Part shown: positions 8,430 to 17,680 of the stretch, in pieces | Layout of the letters: the number at the start of each line of letters is the position of its first letter | How positions within the stretch are numbered: position 1 is the stretch's first letter | Source of the DNA: Trichomonas vaginalis G3 | Lineage: Eukaryota; Parabasalia; Trichomonadida; Trichomonadidae | DNA: 64,000 nt | Assembly (NCBI RefSeq): GCF_026262505.1 | Contig: NC_067203.1 | Span: forward strand, 5,704,001 to 5,768,000 | Reading direction: 5' to 3' | Position numbers and translations under genes: made by a program | The notes under the pieces: model-generated | The model's database searches: none | What the model was told of the DNA's origin: nothing | What the model saw: only the letters and a program-made list of their open reading frames with translations

Positions 8430-9247
8430 AATATTTTTTTTATTCTTGAGCTATTTGTTGCATTTGTTCCATTTTGTTGCATTTGTTGTTCTTGAGCTAT
8501 TTGTTGTTGAAGTTGTTCTTGTAGTACAATACTTTCACCAGTTGCATCTTCCAATTCGAAACTTTCTGCCGTCATTGACAAATACATAGGACATAAAAGT
8601 TTTACAGGAACAAAGTTTGCGTCAACTAAGGTTAAGTTTATGTTTGCTAAAGTGTTTGAGTTTACTAAAGCTGAAAACTCTGCATTCGAATGAACAATAG
8701 GCAAACCAGCAGAGAAAGTGTTGTTTATACGCATGAGTATCTTTTGGTCATAGTAGTTTCTGTCGACATTCGAATAGCACTTTGAACCTAAGTTTGAAAC
8801 AATATATATAAAATAGGTGTACTTAAAGTCAATGGAACAGACATTCCTTGTATGACACCTTTTCCTGTTATAGGAAACTGTTGTAGTAAAAACCAGATAT
8901 AAGTTTTGTATTATAGCTCATATCGTTTATACTAAACTCAGTCGGACATCCAAACATAATGAAACCTGCTCTAGTTGCAGCACATGTTACATCCGTCCTT
9001 AAAGTATTAAATAATCAACAAAACCTGTTGGTGGTATATCTGAGTAAGTATCTTCAAAGAAGTATTTTTTACCATTCACAACAACAAAGTCTTCTGGTGT
9101 CAAAAGAGCAAAACAGGCTTTAGTCGTCATCGTGTTTAAGGTCAGTTTACAATACCGTCCTTGAGGACTTTGTAAGTTTGTTGTTATAGAATTATATGAC
9201 TCAGGGTTTTTAGTCGTAATAGTATAAACTACTATGTCTTCTGCCAT
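8430..9247 (-). pseudogene. Probable minor capsid (penton-type) gene remains
   Basis: Minus-strand coding pieces fill the span. The N-terminal piece (MAEDIVVYTITTKNPESYNS) is beta-rich, and the C-terminal piece has NLTLVDANFVPVKLLCPMYLS and a Gln-rich tail. Position between the helicase and the capsid gene, size and beta-rich character fit a Polinton minor capsid protein, but sequence alone does not prove it. It looks broken (about two breaks). Confidence 0.35.
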
Positions 9248-9253
9248 TTTTAC

Positions 9254-9835
9254 TTAGCAAGTAAATTTTAATGAAATGTTGTGGTCGTCAAATATTTTTA
9301 TGACGTCTGGGAAACTATATTTTAAGTTCAACGTTTCACCTCCTTTCATAACGTATATCTTGTCAATGACATTGTATGAAACACCACAGCAAGCAATGTC
9401 GGGTTCTATTTCTTTGATGTTTATATCGTCTGCCTCTGTCAAAAGTTTCAATAGTTCTTTCAAAACTTCATGAGGTGCGATGACATATGAGTTCACTTTT
9501 ACAGGGTTGTGTTCGACCAAGTTTAACATTATACCCAAAGCTTGACAAATCTTCTCCTGAGTTTTAAGTTTGTCTTTAAGTTGTTGGTAGTCGTTTCGAA
9601 TATCTGCAACAGAACTTAAGTCTCTGCTAACTTCAGGGTATGTTGGTTGTTCTTTTACAGGAACTATTGTTATACCATCTTCGTCTTCGTATGGTTTCCC
9701 CACTTCAACATCTCTTTCTTTGACATTGACAACAACACTTTGACTGTTTGTTTGAGTTGGTGAATTTAACTTCACATCTGCCATCGCCATTAAACCTTTT
9801 GAAACACTTACGCTTCTATTTTTCGGAAATGACAT
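9254..9835 (-). CDS. CCG-motif small viral protein of unknown function
   Basis: Starting at the ATG at 9835 (MSFPKNRSVSVSKG), the protein has a coiled-coil-like middle (DYQQLKDKLKTQEKI). Its C-terminal domain has SYVIAPHEVLKELLKLLTEA, a CCG triplet and YSFPDVIKIFDDHNISLKF. Element 2 encodes a related C-terminal domain at about 41,116-41,456 (LPYESLIHIIAIL, then CCG), so this is a shared Polinton gene family of unknown role. An upstream in-frame extension exists, but 9835 is preferred because a TTTTTATTCTAAGTAAA tract precedes it. Confidence 0.6.
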   Translation of the reverse strand: MSFPKNRSVSVSKGLMAMADVKLNSPTQTNSQSVVVNVKERDVEVGKPYEDEDGITIVPVKEQPTYPEVSRDLSSVADIRNDYQQLKDKLKTQEKICQALGIMLNLVEHNPVKVNSYVIAPHEVLKELLKLLTEADDINIKEIEPDIACCGVSYNVIDKIYVMKGGETLNLKYSFPDVIKIFDDHNISLKFTC

Positions 9836-9853
9836 TTTACTTAGAATAAAAAG

Positions 9854-10273
9854 ATGGACGTATTTGAGTATCTCTTCGAATTGAAGCAAAACAAAGTTTA
9901 CACACACAAACAATACAAGTTCATTGATAGAATAGTTCTTTATACAAACAATGGAAAATGTTATAGAATAGCAGTCTTTGCTGAACCAAAATATTTTCAT
10001 AAAGCAAAGAAAGTTGGTATAACCGAGATGGTGAAAGTTCTTGAAGCAGACAAAAATATAACAACAAAACTGACCGATATTTCTAAAGGAAAGTTTTTAA
10101 TACAATATTATATCAAAACTGGCGTACTGTCAATATTTGACGGAGAGAAGTCAGTTCAAGAACAACTTACTGACCTGCTGCCAAAATCTGCTCGATGGAA
10201 GCTGTCGTTATACCAATCTGAGGAGCCCCAGCAGGTTTCATCGAACGAATTTTCAAAAGAGCATCTTCCGTGA
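9854..10273 (+). CDS. Hypothetical 139-aa protein of Element 1
   Basis: The protein is basic and mixed alpha/beta (MDVFEYLFELKQNKVYTHKQ, later KVGITEMVKVLEADKNI). I do not recognise it. Its start codon lies only 18 bases from the divergent start at 9835, so both promoters must overlap. Its last ~35 codons are antisense to the end of the capsid gene, which makes the C-terminus uncertain. Confidence 0.5.
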   Translation: MDVFEYLFELKQNKVYTHKQYKFIDRIVLYTNNGKCYRIAVFAEPKYFHKAKKVGITEMVKVLEADKNITTKLTDISKGKFLIQYYIKTGVLSIFDGEKSVQEQLTDLLPKSARWKLSLYQSEEPQQVSSNEFSKEHLP

Positions 10274-11771
10274 AAAGTGCTATTGGTTTTGTAAACTTCT
10301 TTGCTTTCAATTCATTTGGACCGTCTCTGTCACCAGTATATTGTATTTGAACTGTACCAACAGTTGAAATACCACCCATAAAGTCTTCTGAGTCAGCAAA
10401 TGGAATGCCAAGCCAAAAGTTTGAACGGTCTCCATTTGTATATTGAGTGTTTTGAGCTCCTGTATGGGTCCATACTTTCACATATGGCATAATAGAACTT
10501 TGCATTTCAGGGTTAATGGTTGTTGTGAAGTTGTTGTTAAAGTTCATAGCATCTAATGTCAAGTTGTATGACCTCATATCTTCAACTGTAGAATATTCTT
10601 CTCTTGGATAGTATTTGCCATCTATGTTTATATGATATTTAATACCGGGGTTGTAGAAACAAGAATAGTCATTTATAGTTCGTCTGAACAGTACAAACAT
10701 AGTATCTGCATGTTTCATTGCAGTTGTTAAGGCAATATCTGTTCTTGCACCTGGGTCAGCACTTTGGTTTCCAACTTCACCTGCAAAGTCTTTGACAGAT
10801 ATTTGGTGTATAGGGAACATAAGTGGAACTGCAATATATTTGGCAGCTAAAGCATTTGAAATATCTGGGTCCAACATATAGACTGCAAGTCTGCTTTCTA
10901 TTCTCTTGCATTCAAACTTTTCGCATGTGAACTTAACTGGGTCCCAAGCAGTTCCAGCAGCATTGAAGTAGTAGTTTACTTCAGTGTTGAGGTTTGAGAA
11001 ACCAAAGTCTAAGTCAACTTTGTCTTTGCAAAAGTCACAGAACTTGGCTCCACCAGTTCCAGCTACAGTAAGAGTGAATGGGTCTTGTGTTGGTGCAATG
11101 ACTAAGTTATTTTTGCTTGGAGTAAGTTCGATAGAAATTTTTCCTGCCCAGTTTGGCAAGTATCTTAAAAACCTGAAGATGAGGAAAGATGACAAAGGAA
11201 CTCTAAGTTTCAGTTTTACTTTGGTTACTGCTGCTGCAGTTTGTCCAGAAAGGTCAACATAAACTCCTGGAACGTTAGGGTCAAGTCTTCTTATTTTCTC
11301 AATAGTTGCATACTGGTCTGTTTGTTCTCTAGCTTGTGGTTGTACTGAGTTTCTCAAAGCGAACCATTCATAGTTTGCCCATGTTACTGTTTGAACTAAG
11401 TCAGAGTTAGAATATATCTTATATCCCATGAAAACTTCTGGAGCATATTGGTATCCGACATAGAAAATTCCATTGCAACCTTTCTTGTCAGACAACTTGG
11501 CAGAAGGTTTTATTTCAATGTCTTGCTCCACGTATAAGAAAGAGTTGTCAATAGAAATTATATGAAACCTGTCGCAAGCAATATCTACTGTTGTTGAAGA
11601 ACCTTCTCCAAACTCACCTACGTTTCCATAAGAAACAGCAGTTGTATATTCGTAAGTTCCAGGAACTATTTCTGACCTTCTAATGGCATTGTCGCATTCG
11701 TTATACCATTCGGAAACATTTCCATTCATGGCATCCAAAACTGTTGGCGTTATATTCTGAGCGGCGTACAT
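10167..11771 (-). CDS. Major capsid protein, double-jelly-roll type (Element 1)
   Basis: The 534-residue length and beta-strand-rich make-up fit Polinton and Polinton-like virus major capsid proteins. A hydrophobic-polar pattern such as DRFHIISIDNSFLYVEQDIE and KLKLRVPLSSFLIFRFLRYL alternates with long loops. Position next to the packaging ATPase/helicase block and to a very long coiled-coil gene supports the call. The frame looks whole. The protein would form hexon-like trimers of an icosahedral shell. Identification is by character and context; a structure-based search would be decisive. Confidence 0.7.
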   Translation of the reverse strand: MYAAQNITPTVLDAMNGNVSEWYNECDNAIRRSEIVPGTYEYTTAVSYGNVGEFGEGSSTTVDIACDRFHIISIDNSFLYVEQDIEIKPSAKLSDKKGCNGIFYVGYQYAPEVFMGYKIYSNSDLVQTVTWANYEWFALRNSVQPQAREQTDQYATIEKIRRLDPNVPGVYVDLSGQTAAAVTKVKLKLRVPLSSFLIFRFLRYLPNWAGKISIELTPSKNNLVIAPTQDPFTLTVAGTGGAKFCDFCKDKVDLDFGFSNLNTEVNYYFNAAGTAWDPVKFTCEKFECKRIESRLAVYMLDPDISNALAAKYIAVPLMFPIHQISVKDFAGEVGNQSADPGARTDIALTTAMKHADTMFVLFRRTINDYSCFYNPGIKYHINIDGKYYPREEYSTVEDMRSYNLTLDAMNFNNNFTTTINPEMQSSIMPYVKVWTHTGAQNTQYTNGDRSNFWLGIPFADSEDFMGGISTVGTVQIQYTGDRDGPNELKAKKFTKPIALFTEDALLKIRSMKPAGAPQIGITTASIEQILAAGQ

Positions 11772-11803
11772 TTCATATGAGTAAAAATATAGAATAGTTG
11801 GGT

Positions 11804-14800
11804 TTATGTGTCATAATAGAACCCACGTGGACCAAGCTTTACTTTCTTCCTGACTGAGTTTTTAACTCTTCTTTTTCCTTCATTGCCACTACTTTCACTA
11901 GATGAAGTTACTTCTTCACTACTTTCACTTTGTTCTACTCTTCTTCTTTGGTGTCGCTTTGGTAACTTGCCCTCTGCTTGAAGTTGTTGCATCTTTGCCT
12001 CATGTTCACCTAGTATGTTGTAAATTTCCCATGTCCTTTTTGCCTTTGGGCTCTGGTCGCCCATCTCAGGTAACCTATATCCTAGAAAGAGTTTGTCATA
12101 GTTTGTATTTGAGTCTTCGCGTATTGTTTGCATGACTCTTTCCTGAGTTTCCGGTTCAAGCTCTTCAAACAGTGCCTGTCCATATGGAATATGCTCGTTT
12201 CCAAATATATGTTTTTGTAGCCATTCTGGTTTTCTTTCCATGTTACCAACTATATCTTTTGTGAATGGGAAAGCTTTTACCCAATCTTTCAGTCTTGCGT
12301 CGTTTATTTCTGTAGTTGGTTTTATTTTGTCAAGGAACATGTTTTTCAATACTAACATTTCATTTGGTACTGTCCATTTGAGTTTTCTTAAATATTCATC
12401 CCTTCTCGGTTCATTGTCTGCAAAGTAAGTTTTTATGACATTTTGTAAACTTTCGTTTGCAAGGTCATGTACAATAGGTTCTCTTCCTTCTCCCTCCCTA
12501 ACTTTCTTTCTAAACTCTTCACCAAATATACCATCTCTATGGTTCTGTGTAGTTCTTTGAGATAAATGTTCTAGAACGTCAGGTGTTATATTTCCATCAG
12601 CCATGTTCATTTCATACTGGTCCAAAATATCTGCATGTTTCATATCTTTCAATGGCATTAAAGCCGCGCTTAAAATACCAGCTATATCTCGTTCACCATT
12701 GACTTCCATTGCGTCTACAACTTCTTGGAATTGTGGTTGTAAGTTTATGAACCACCTATCCGGGTTAGCTTTATGACCCCATCTCATTGTAGTCCCATCG
12801 TCTGCAGAAACAAAAGTAGGTTTGTTTCCATCTTGGTTAGGTTCTGAATGAACTTTAAACAATGTTTCATTTCTATATGTTTTCTTGAAATTTAACCTTT
12901 TATTTTCACCGAGTTCATCCGAAGATTGAACGTTAAATGCTCGTAAGTAAAAAGGGTTGTTGTATTTGTGTACATTTTCTTTCAGTACTTCCATTCTATG
13001 CTGAATATTTTCATCTGGTGTTGGAGTCTTTTGTATGTCGGCGAACATTTTTCGATATTCTTCTACTATGTCAGCCGAATTTTTTTTAGACTCTTGGAAA
13101 TATTCCATATTCTCCGCATACTCTTGTTGAGGGTCAAGATTTTTCGGCTGTTCCAAATCTTCATCTAGTTCTGTGAAGTTAGTTTCCAAAGGAGGGACTT
13201 GTTCGTTTCCTTCAGGCTCTTCTAGCTGTTGTTGCTGAACTATTTCTTCCATGTCTGGTTGTATCTGAACTAGTTCTTCCTGTGGAGTTTCTTGTACCTC
13301 ATCTGCTGGCATTTCATATATTCCGAGACCGTTTTTAACAACTTCCCTTTCTAAGTCATCCGGACTCATAAACCTTTCTTCTTTCGTTCCGTCTCTATTT
13401 TTTACGCGTTTCATGACGGGAGTTGAATTGTCATTTAGCTCTGACATCAAATATCTCGGAGTAAATTCATCCATGTCATTTGGATGATATGCTATTAAAT
13501 CATATCCCTTAGCGAGCTTGTATTTTCCAGGTTTGAAATTATATCCGATTTTATGCTGAACCATAAAGCTAAATAGGTTCGGGTCAGTATTTCCATCCTT
13601 GAACTTTCTAATAGCTTCTTTATATCTGTCACTAAAGTCAATACTATCTGGGTAACCAAAATTTTCCTTAAGCATTTTTAAGATTTCTTGGTTTCCTTGT
13701 TCTCTACTTCTTTTATGTCCTTGCTCTGTTTGTGCTGGTTGTTGTTGTGCAGGGTTTTGAACTGTTGGTTGCTGTGCTGGTTGTGGAGGTGGTTGTTGTG
13801 CAGGGTTTTGAACTGTTGGTTGTTGTGTTGGTTGTTGTGTTGGTTTTGGTGCTGGTTGTGGAGGTGGTTGTTGTGCAGGGTTTTGAACTGTTGGTTGTTG
13901 TGTTGGTTGTTGTGTTGGTTTTGGTGCATGCCTGTGTCTGTGTCCATGTGACGATGTAAATGTTTTAGGTAGTCCTGGTGCAGGTGCTTCTCTTGGAGGG
14001 TTTGGTGGTATATAAGTTCCACCAGCTGGCACATATGTTCCATCTGCAGCGTAATGTCCTACCTGACTTTTCGTTTTTAAGAAAGCATTTACTAGGTCTG
14101 TTTTGGTCTGTTGTAACTCTTTTTCTTGACTTTTCACAACAGTTGCTCTAACGGCGTCATAGGCACTTTGAACTGCCTGTCTCGTTGCTGCATCTGTTAT
14201 TTTCGTCATATTTTGTGCTACTTCTTTTAACTCTTTGTCGAAACCTTCAGACTTCAGTTTCTTTCCAGATGAGAAGTCGTTCACTTGTTTCACCTTACTA
14301 TGAAGAGCTTCGAAGGCGTTCTTAAAGTCAGCATTCGTTAAAGCTTCATTTGAACTGTCTTCATCCGCTTGTATTTTTGTCCTTATTGACCCTATAAGCT
14401 GGGCTGCTTTAGCGTTGGCTTGGGCATCTAACCAGTCATTGTTAGCTTTTATATATTCTGCGCTTTTCATTGCCTTTTGCATGGCTGCGTCGTTATTTTT
14501 ACTTTCTTGTGCTAAGTTTTCATACTGTACGGTTTGGTTTTGCAACTGTAAAAGTTTTTCTGCCTTTACATTTGCTTCAACTTCTTTTTTATACTCATCG
14601 CTATCCATATATGTCTTCAGGGCTTTTTGTTTTATTTCTTCATCTTTCAGTACTTTATATCGAGTAGTATGGTTTTTCAAATTTATGACATCTTGTTCCA
14701 TTTTTGCTACTTCTGCTGCTTTTTCTGACACTTTTTTCGCATATTGCTCTGTACTTAGTTCTTTCAGTTGTTCTTCTTTCTTCTTTTTCTCTACGTTTAA

Positions 14801-15184
14801 CTCATTGAGTTTCTTTGTGTGTCTGTCATATTCTAGTTTCTTTTCGTTTTCACCTATTTGCTTCTGTATGTCTATGTTTGACTTTTTGACATCTGCTATT
14901 TGATTTTTGAGTGAACTCAAATTCATTTGACTTTGAGGGTTATATGCTGTTCCGTCTGCAGCTCCACCATAGCCTGCCATTTTCGCTAAAAGTGCCGCTC
15001 TTAAACCTCCACTCTGTGCACCAAGAACTCGGTTTAAAAGCATAGGATTGCTTGACATTTGTTGCAACATAGTGGGGTCATTCAGCATTTGTTGTTGCAA
15101 CTGTTGTTGTGGTGTCAGTCTTACTATTGGATGTTTCAATGCTCTCTTCCTCTTACGTATATTCTTACGTAGCTTACGTGGCAT
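11804..15184 (-). CDS. 1126-aa coiled-coil, PQ-rich virion-type protein
   Basis: The N-terminus is strongly basic (MPRKLRKNIRKRKRALKHP), then Gln/Met-rich. Residues about 85-370 are a long charged coiled coil. Residues about 390-500 are a Pro/Gln-rich tandem repeat (TQQPTQQPTVQNPAQQPPPQ type). The C-terminal half is globular, ending in a Ser/Glu-rich acidic stretch and a basic tail. I do not recognise the family. The gene follows the capsid gene on the same strand with only ~32 bases between them, so a structural or core protein is plausible; the basic ends could contact DNA. The frame looks whole. Confidence 0.65.
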   Translation of the reverse strand: MPRKLRKNIRKRKRALKHPIVRLTPQQQLQQQMLNDPTMLQQMSSNPMLLNRVLGAQSGGLRAALLAKMAGYGGAADGTAYNPQSQMNLSSLKNQIADVKKSNIDIQKQIGENEKKLEYDRHTKKLNELNVEKKKKEEQLKELSTEQYAKKVSEKAAEVAKMEQDVINLKNHTTRYKVLKDEEIKQKALKTYMDSDEYKKEVEANVKAEKLLQLQNQTVQYENLAQESKNNDAAMQKAMKSAEYIKANNDWLDAQANAKAAQLIGSIRTKIQADEDSSNEALTNADFKNAFEALHSKVKQVNDFSSGKKLKSEGFDKELKEVAQNMTKITDAATRQAVQSAYDAVRATVVKSQEKELQQTKTDLVNAFLKTKSQVGHYAADGTYVPAGGTYIPPNPPREAPAPGLPKTFTSSHGHRHRHAPKPTQQPTQQPTVQNPAQQPPPQPAPKPTQQPTQQPTVQNPAQQPPPQPAQQPTVQNPAQQQPAQTEQGHKRSREQGNQEILKMLKENFGYPDSIDFSDRYKEAIRKFKDGNTDPNLFSFMVQHKIGYNFKPGKYKLAKGYDLIAYHPNDMDEFTPRYLMSELNDNSTPVMKRVKNRDGTKEERFMSPDDLEREVVKNGLGIYEMPADEVQETPQEELVQIQPDMEEIVQQQQLEEPEGNEQVPPLETNFTELDEDLEQPKNLDPQQEYAENMEYFQESKKNSADIVEEYRKMFADIQKTPTPDENIQHRMEVLKENVHKYNNPFYLRAFNVQSSDELGENKRLNFKKTYRNETLFKVHSEPNQDGNKPTFVSADDGTTMRWGHKANPDRWFINLQPQFQEVVDAMEVNGERDIAGILSAALMPLKDMKHADILDQYEMNMADGNITPDVLEHLSQRTTQNHRDGIFGEEFRKKVREGEGREPIVHDLANESLQNVIKTYFADNEPRRDEYLRKLKWTVPNEMLVLKNMFLDKIKPTTEINDARLKDWVKAFPFTKDIVGNMERKPEWLQKHIFGNEHIPYGQALFEELEPETQERVMQTIREDSNTNYDKLFLGYRLPEMGDQSPKAKRTWEIYNILGEHEAKMQQLQAEGKLPKRHQRRRVEQSESSEEVTSSSESSGNEGKRRVKNSVRKKVKLGPRGFYYDT
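13735..13935 (-). repeat. In-gene minisatellite encoding PQ-rich repeats
   Basis: GTTGTTGTGCAGGGTTTTGA-type units recur three to four times inside the 1126-codon gene and keep the reading frame. They encode QQPTVQNPAQQPPPQ-like repeats. Such repeats expand and contract easily, so length differences between copies are expected. Confidence 0.8.
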
Positions 15185-15225
15185 TTTAAGTGAAGTTAAA
15201 AAGCGGTTTTATACTAAACATCTTC

Positions 15226-15287
15226 GGGGCTAGAGGGCACGAAGTGCCTGGAAGCCCCAATACCTTTTTTTTTTTTTTTTTTTTTTT
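15226..15287. other. Hairpin plus T23 run at the right edge of Element 1
   Basis: Nested arms GGGGCT/AGCCCC and GGCAC/GTGCC with a GAA loop form a compact hairpin at 15226-15258. AATACC and a run of 23 T follow. Element genes stop at 15184 and host-like AT-rich spacer starts after the T-run, so this is the best candidate for the element end. Read inward, the end would begin AGGTATTGGGGC, and Polintons usually start with AG. The matching left end is outside the window, so the boundary is unproven. Confidence 0.45.
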
Positions 15288-16510
15288 AAAATAATTATTA
15301 TTCATAAAAGATTAATGAAATAGTAAAAAAAATCAATCAAATTATAAAAATACAACATTTAGAAGAATTCTTATTATCCTTCAAAAAGTCAGTATTTCTG
15401 CTGTAATTTTCTACAACATTGTAGTTATTGCACTTTGTCTATGGATTTGTATATATGTTATATATAAATTATATATCTAAACTGCCCATAAGTGCAATTT
15501 TTATATAAATTGTTTATTTCTTTAACAATTTCATATGAAATATGCTTTTTTAAGCGTATCAAAGCTGTGTTCTTAATGTGCATGGATATATCAAGAAAAA
15601 TGTCGAAAAAAATGTGAATTCACAAATTCACTGAATTTTCGCCGTTTTTTGAATTTTGCTACAGCACTAATATTAAATAATACTAAAATCTTCTGTCTTT
15701 GTAAAAGAATAAATTCTGACAAAAAGTGCTCGTTTAAATTTAATGATCATCTGTATGACTAAGTGGTAAAAAGTGTTTATGACCAAAAAATGGTTACATG
15801 CTTAGTCTATTTTTCTGACAGGATACTCTAGATTTACATGATCTCTATTTCATATCTCCGTTTTTAGATTCTTCGACAGATTTTATGATAGAAAACCAAG
15901 ATTAACAAATTTCCGGCATGTTAATGAAGAAATCTGCAGCTACCCTCAATATTATTTCAATAATCAGTATCGTTTCTCTTACAATTTATTTTTTTCTCAA
16001 TAATTTAACAAGAAATAACAATACACACTTGGTTTTACGTATAAAAGCTAAGTGTCGAACTTAATCAACTTTACTTACTTAGCAAATGAATATTTTTGTG
16101 GTTGCGAGTTCTGAATGCTGAAGTTTTAGATTTCTCTATAAATGATATCATTGCACTTACAATGTTGTTCCAGCCTATCGCATAAATCATAGAAAATCCA
16201 AAAAAAAAAATAATATAAAGAAAATTCATGTCATGAAGTTCAAAAAATACCGTGTAACATTAAAATTTGTTATGCATAATACATTTTAGCTATTATTGAT
16301 TTTTTTTAATTTTCGAGAAATTGAATGGTGAGTCTGATAGAGAAATTTTTAAAAATCCTAGTGCCTCATAGAAGTAATTTCCCTCGTCTCCCATACTTCC
16401 AAATATATGCATATGACATAAACTTTTATGCATTACACAAGTGGCCAATAATATCTATAGAGTAAAAAATTAGAAATTTAATTTTTTTATATGATAGTTA
16501 TATTTCAGAT

Positions 16511-16744
16511 TTGCGAGCGTAACTTTTTTCTCCATGGCATACTTGTTTTAAGAGCAAATGATCAAAATCGTCCTTCAATTATTGAAGGAGCTGATATCTT
16601 TTGAAAATTGAATTGAAAGGGTATTCAATTTTCAAATTTCCTCTCAATTTTGGAAACATATCAACTCTATGAATTAACAATTATGTGCCTTCACAGTTTA
16701 TCAGTCATATAAGGTGCTTATAAAGAAAAAAGTTACGCTCGCAA
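16511..16744. mobile_element. Small MITE-like element with 21-bp inverted ends
   Basis: The ends read TTGCGAGCGTAACTTTTTTC and its exact inverse, about 234 bp apart. The interior has no gene and contains weaker nested inverted repeats. A target duplication is not clear. Size and structure fit a non-autonomous DNA transposon. Confidence 0.6.
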
Positions 16745-16964
16745 AATATGTTTTTATATAGATTTCACATAAAATAATTATGTAATTTCTAAAAAGAATA
16801 TTTTTGTTCTTGAATATTAAAGTGTATTGTAGTTTAAAAAGTTTTAAATATGTTGCTAAAATTTCAGGTTTATAGCTCATGTCTAGCATGACTTCTTCGT
16901 ATGCGCAAAAAATCTGACACGTAAGGGTATCCTTAAGAATAAAAATAATATCGTGATTTTTTGT

Positions 16965-17118
16965 GATATATGGATTTTTTAGAAGATTTTAGAGATTGAA
17001 GTCTCAATTTATAAAAATTTTTTAAATTGAGAGGAATTTTAATGATATTATTTTATTTGATATTTGGATTTTTTAGAAGATTTTAGAGATGTCAGTCTCA
17101 ATTTAAAAAAATTTACAA
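16965..17118. repeat. Direct repeat of ~50 bp, offset 94 bp
   Basis: GATTTTTTAGAAGATTTTAG plus flanking bases occurs at about 16,972 and 17,066, followed in both by AGTCTCAATTTA. The two copies differ at a few positions only. Confidence 0.75.
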
Positions 17119-17579
17119 AAAATGATCGTAAAATAATCGTTTTTGTTCAAATCCTTTTCATTTCGGGAAATTGAAGTTAAATATCAAAGAGATGGTCTAT
17201 GCATATGTTAAATCAAATCATTAAAAAGTGTTTTGATGACTTTTTCTAACCGTAAATTGTCACTTTTTGATGTTTTAAAATTATTATATATCCTATATGC
17301 ATATAAGATACAAATTAATATTAAAACTCCAAAATCGATTTTTGAGAGAATCAAATTTATCACATCTCATCGTTGTTCCGAATTAATATTTTATTTGTAA
17401 TGTACATATTATCACAATTACATTCATCATATTAAAATTCAAAAATAATTTTTGAGTTTCAGATCTCCCTAATTTCCCATATAAATATATGTTTATTTTA
17501 TTAAAAATAGAATGTCCAATTATTGATAAAAATCGATCCGCTTTTCTACCGGTCAAGCTGTATATATATAGAACCCATC

Positions 17580-17650
17580 CATGTAAACCTCGATGTCACT
17601 TTTGCGGCCGAGCGGAGCGAGGCCGCAAAAGTGACATCGAGGTTTACATG
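17580..17650. other. Perfect 30-bp-stem hairpin upstream of a BTB-like gene
   Basis: The arms at 17580-17609 and 17621-17650 are perfectly complementary and begin CATGTAAACCTCGATGTCAC. The 11-base loop is GC-rich. The hairpin ends 30 bases before the start codon at 17681. It could be the whole of a palindromic element or a structured 5' leader. Confidence 0.85.
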
Positions 17651-17680
17651 ATAGAAAAAAAGAAATTTTAATATTACAAA

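Larger units (their letters stand above)
1..15264. mobile_element. Element 1: Polinton-like viral fossil, right part only
   Basis: The segment groups a double-jelly-roll-type major capsid protein, an A32-type packaging ATPase, an SF3 helicase, several KilA-N genes and a GIY-YIG gene, the usual content of Polinton-like viruses. Gene density is high, genes lie on both strands and most starts follow a T-rich tract. No integrase or family B DNA polymerase is visible, but the left end lies outside the window so they may lie there. The right limit is set where genes stop and a hairpin plus T-run begins. Several genes are broken (about five or six breaks overall), while the capsid and 1126-residue genes look whole. 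Age cannot be judged without the other terminal repeat. Confidence 0.8.
15288..17579. other. Host AT-rich spacer
   Basis: This spacer has no supported gene. It is very AT-rich and holds the small inverted-repeat element at 16,511-16,744 and a direct repeat at 16,965-17,118, described separately. I see nothing else with clear function. Confidence 0.6.

Noticed and set aside
13678-14043. Open frames on both strands rich in Gln/His/Asn or Val/Leu
   Set aside because: Shadows of the PQ-rich repeat in the 1126-residue gene.
15226-15258. tRNA-like hairpin
   Set aside because: Only a single nested stem; no cloverleaf or T-loop sequence.
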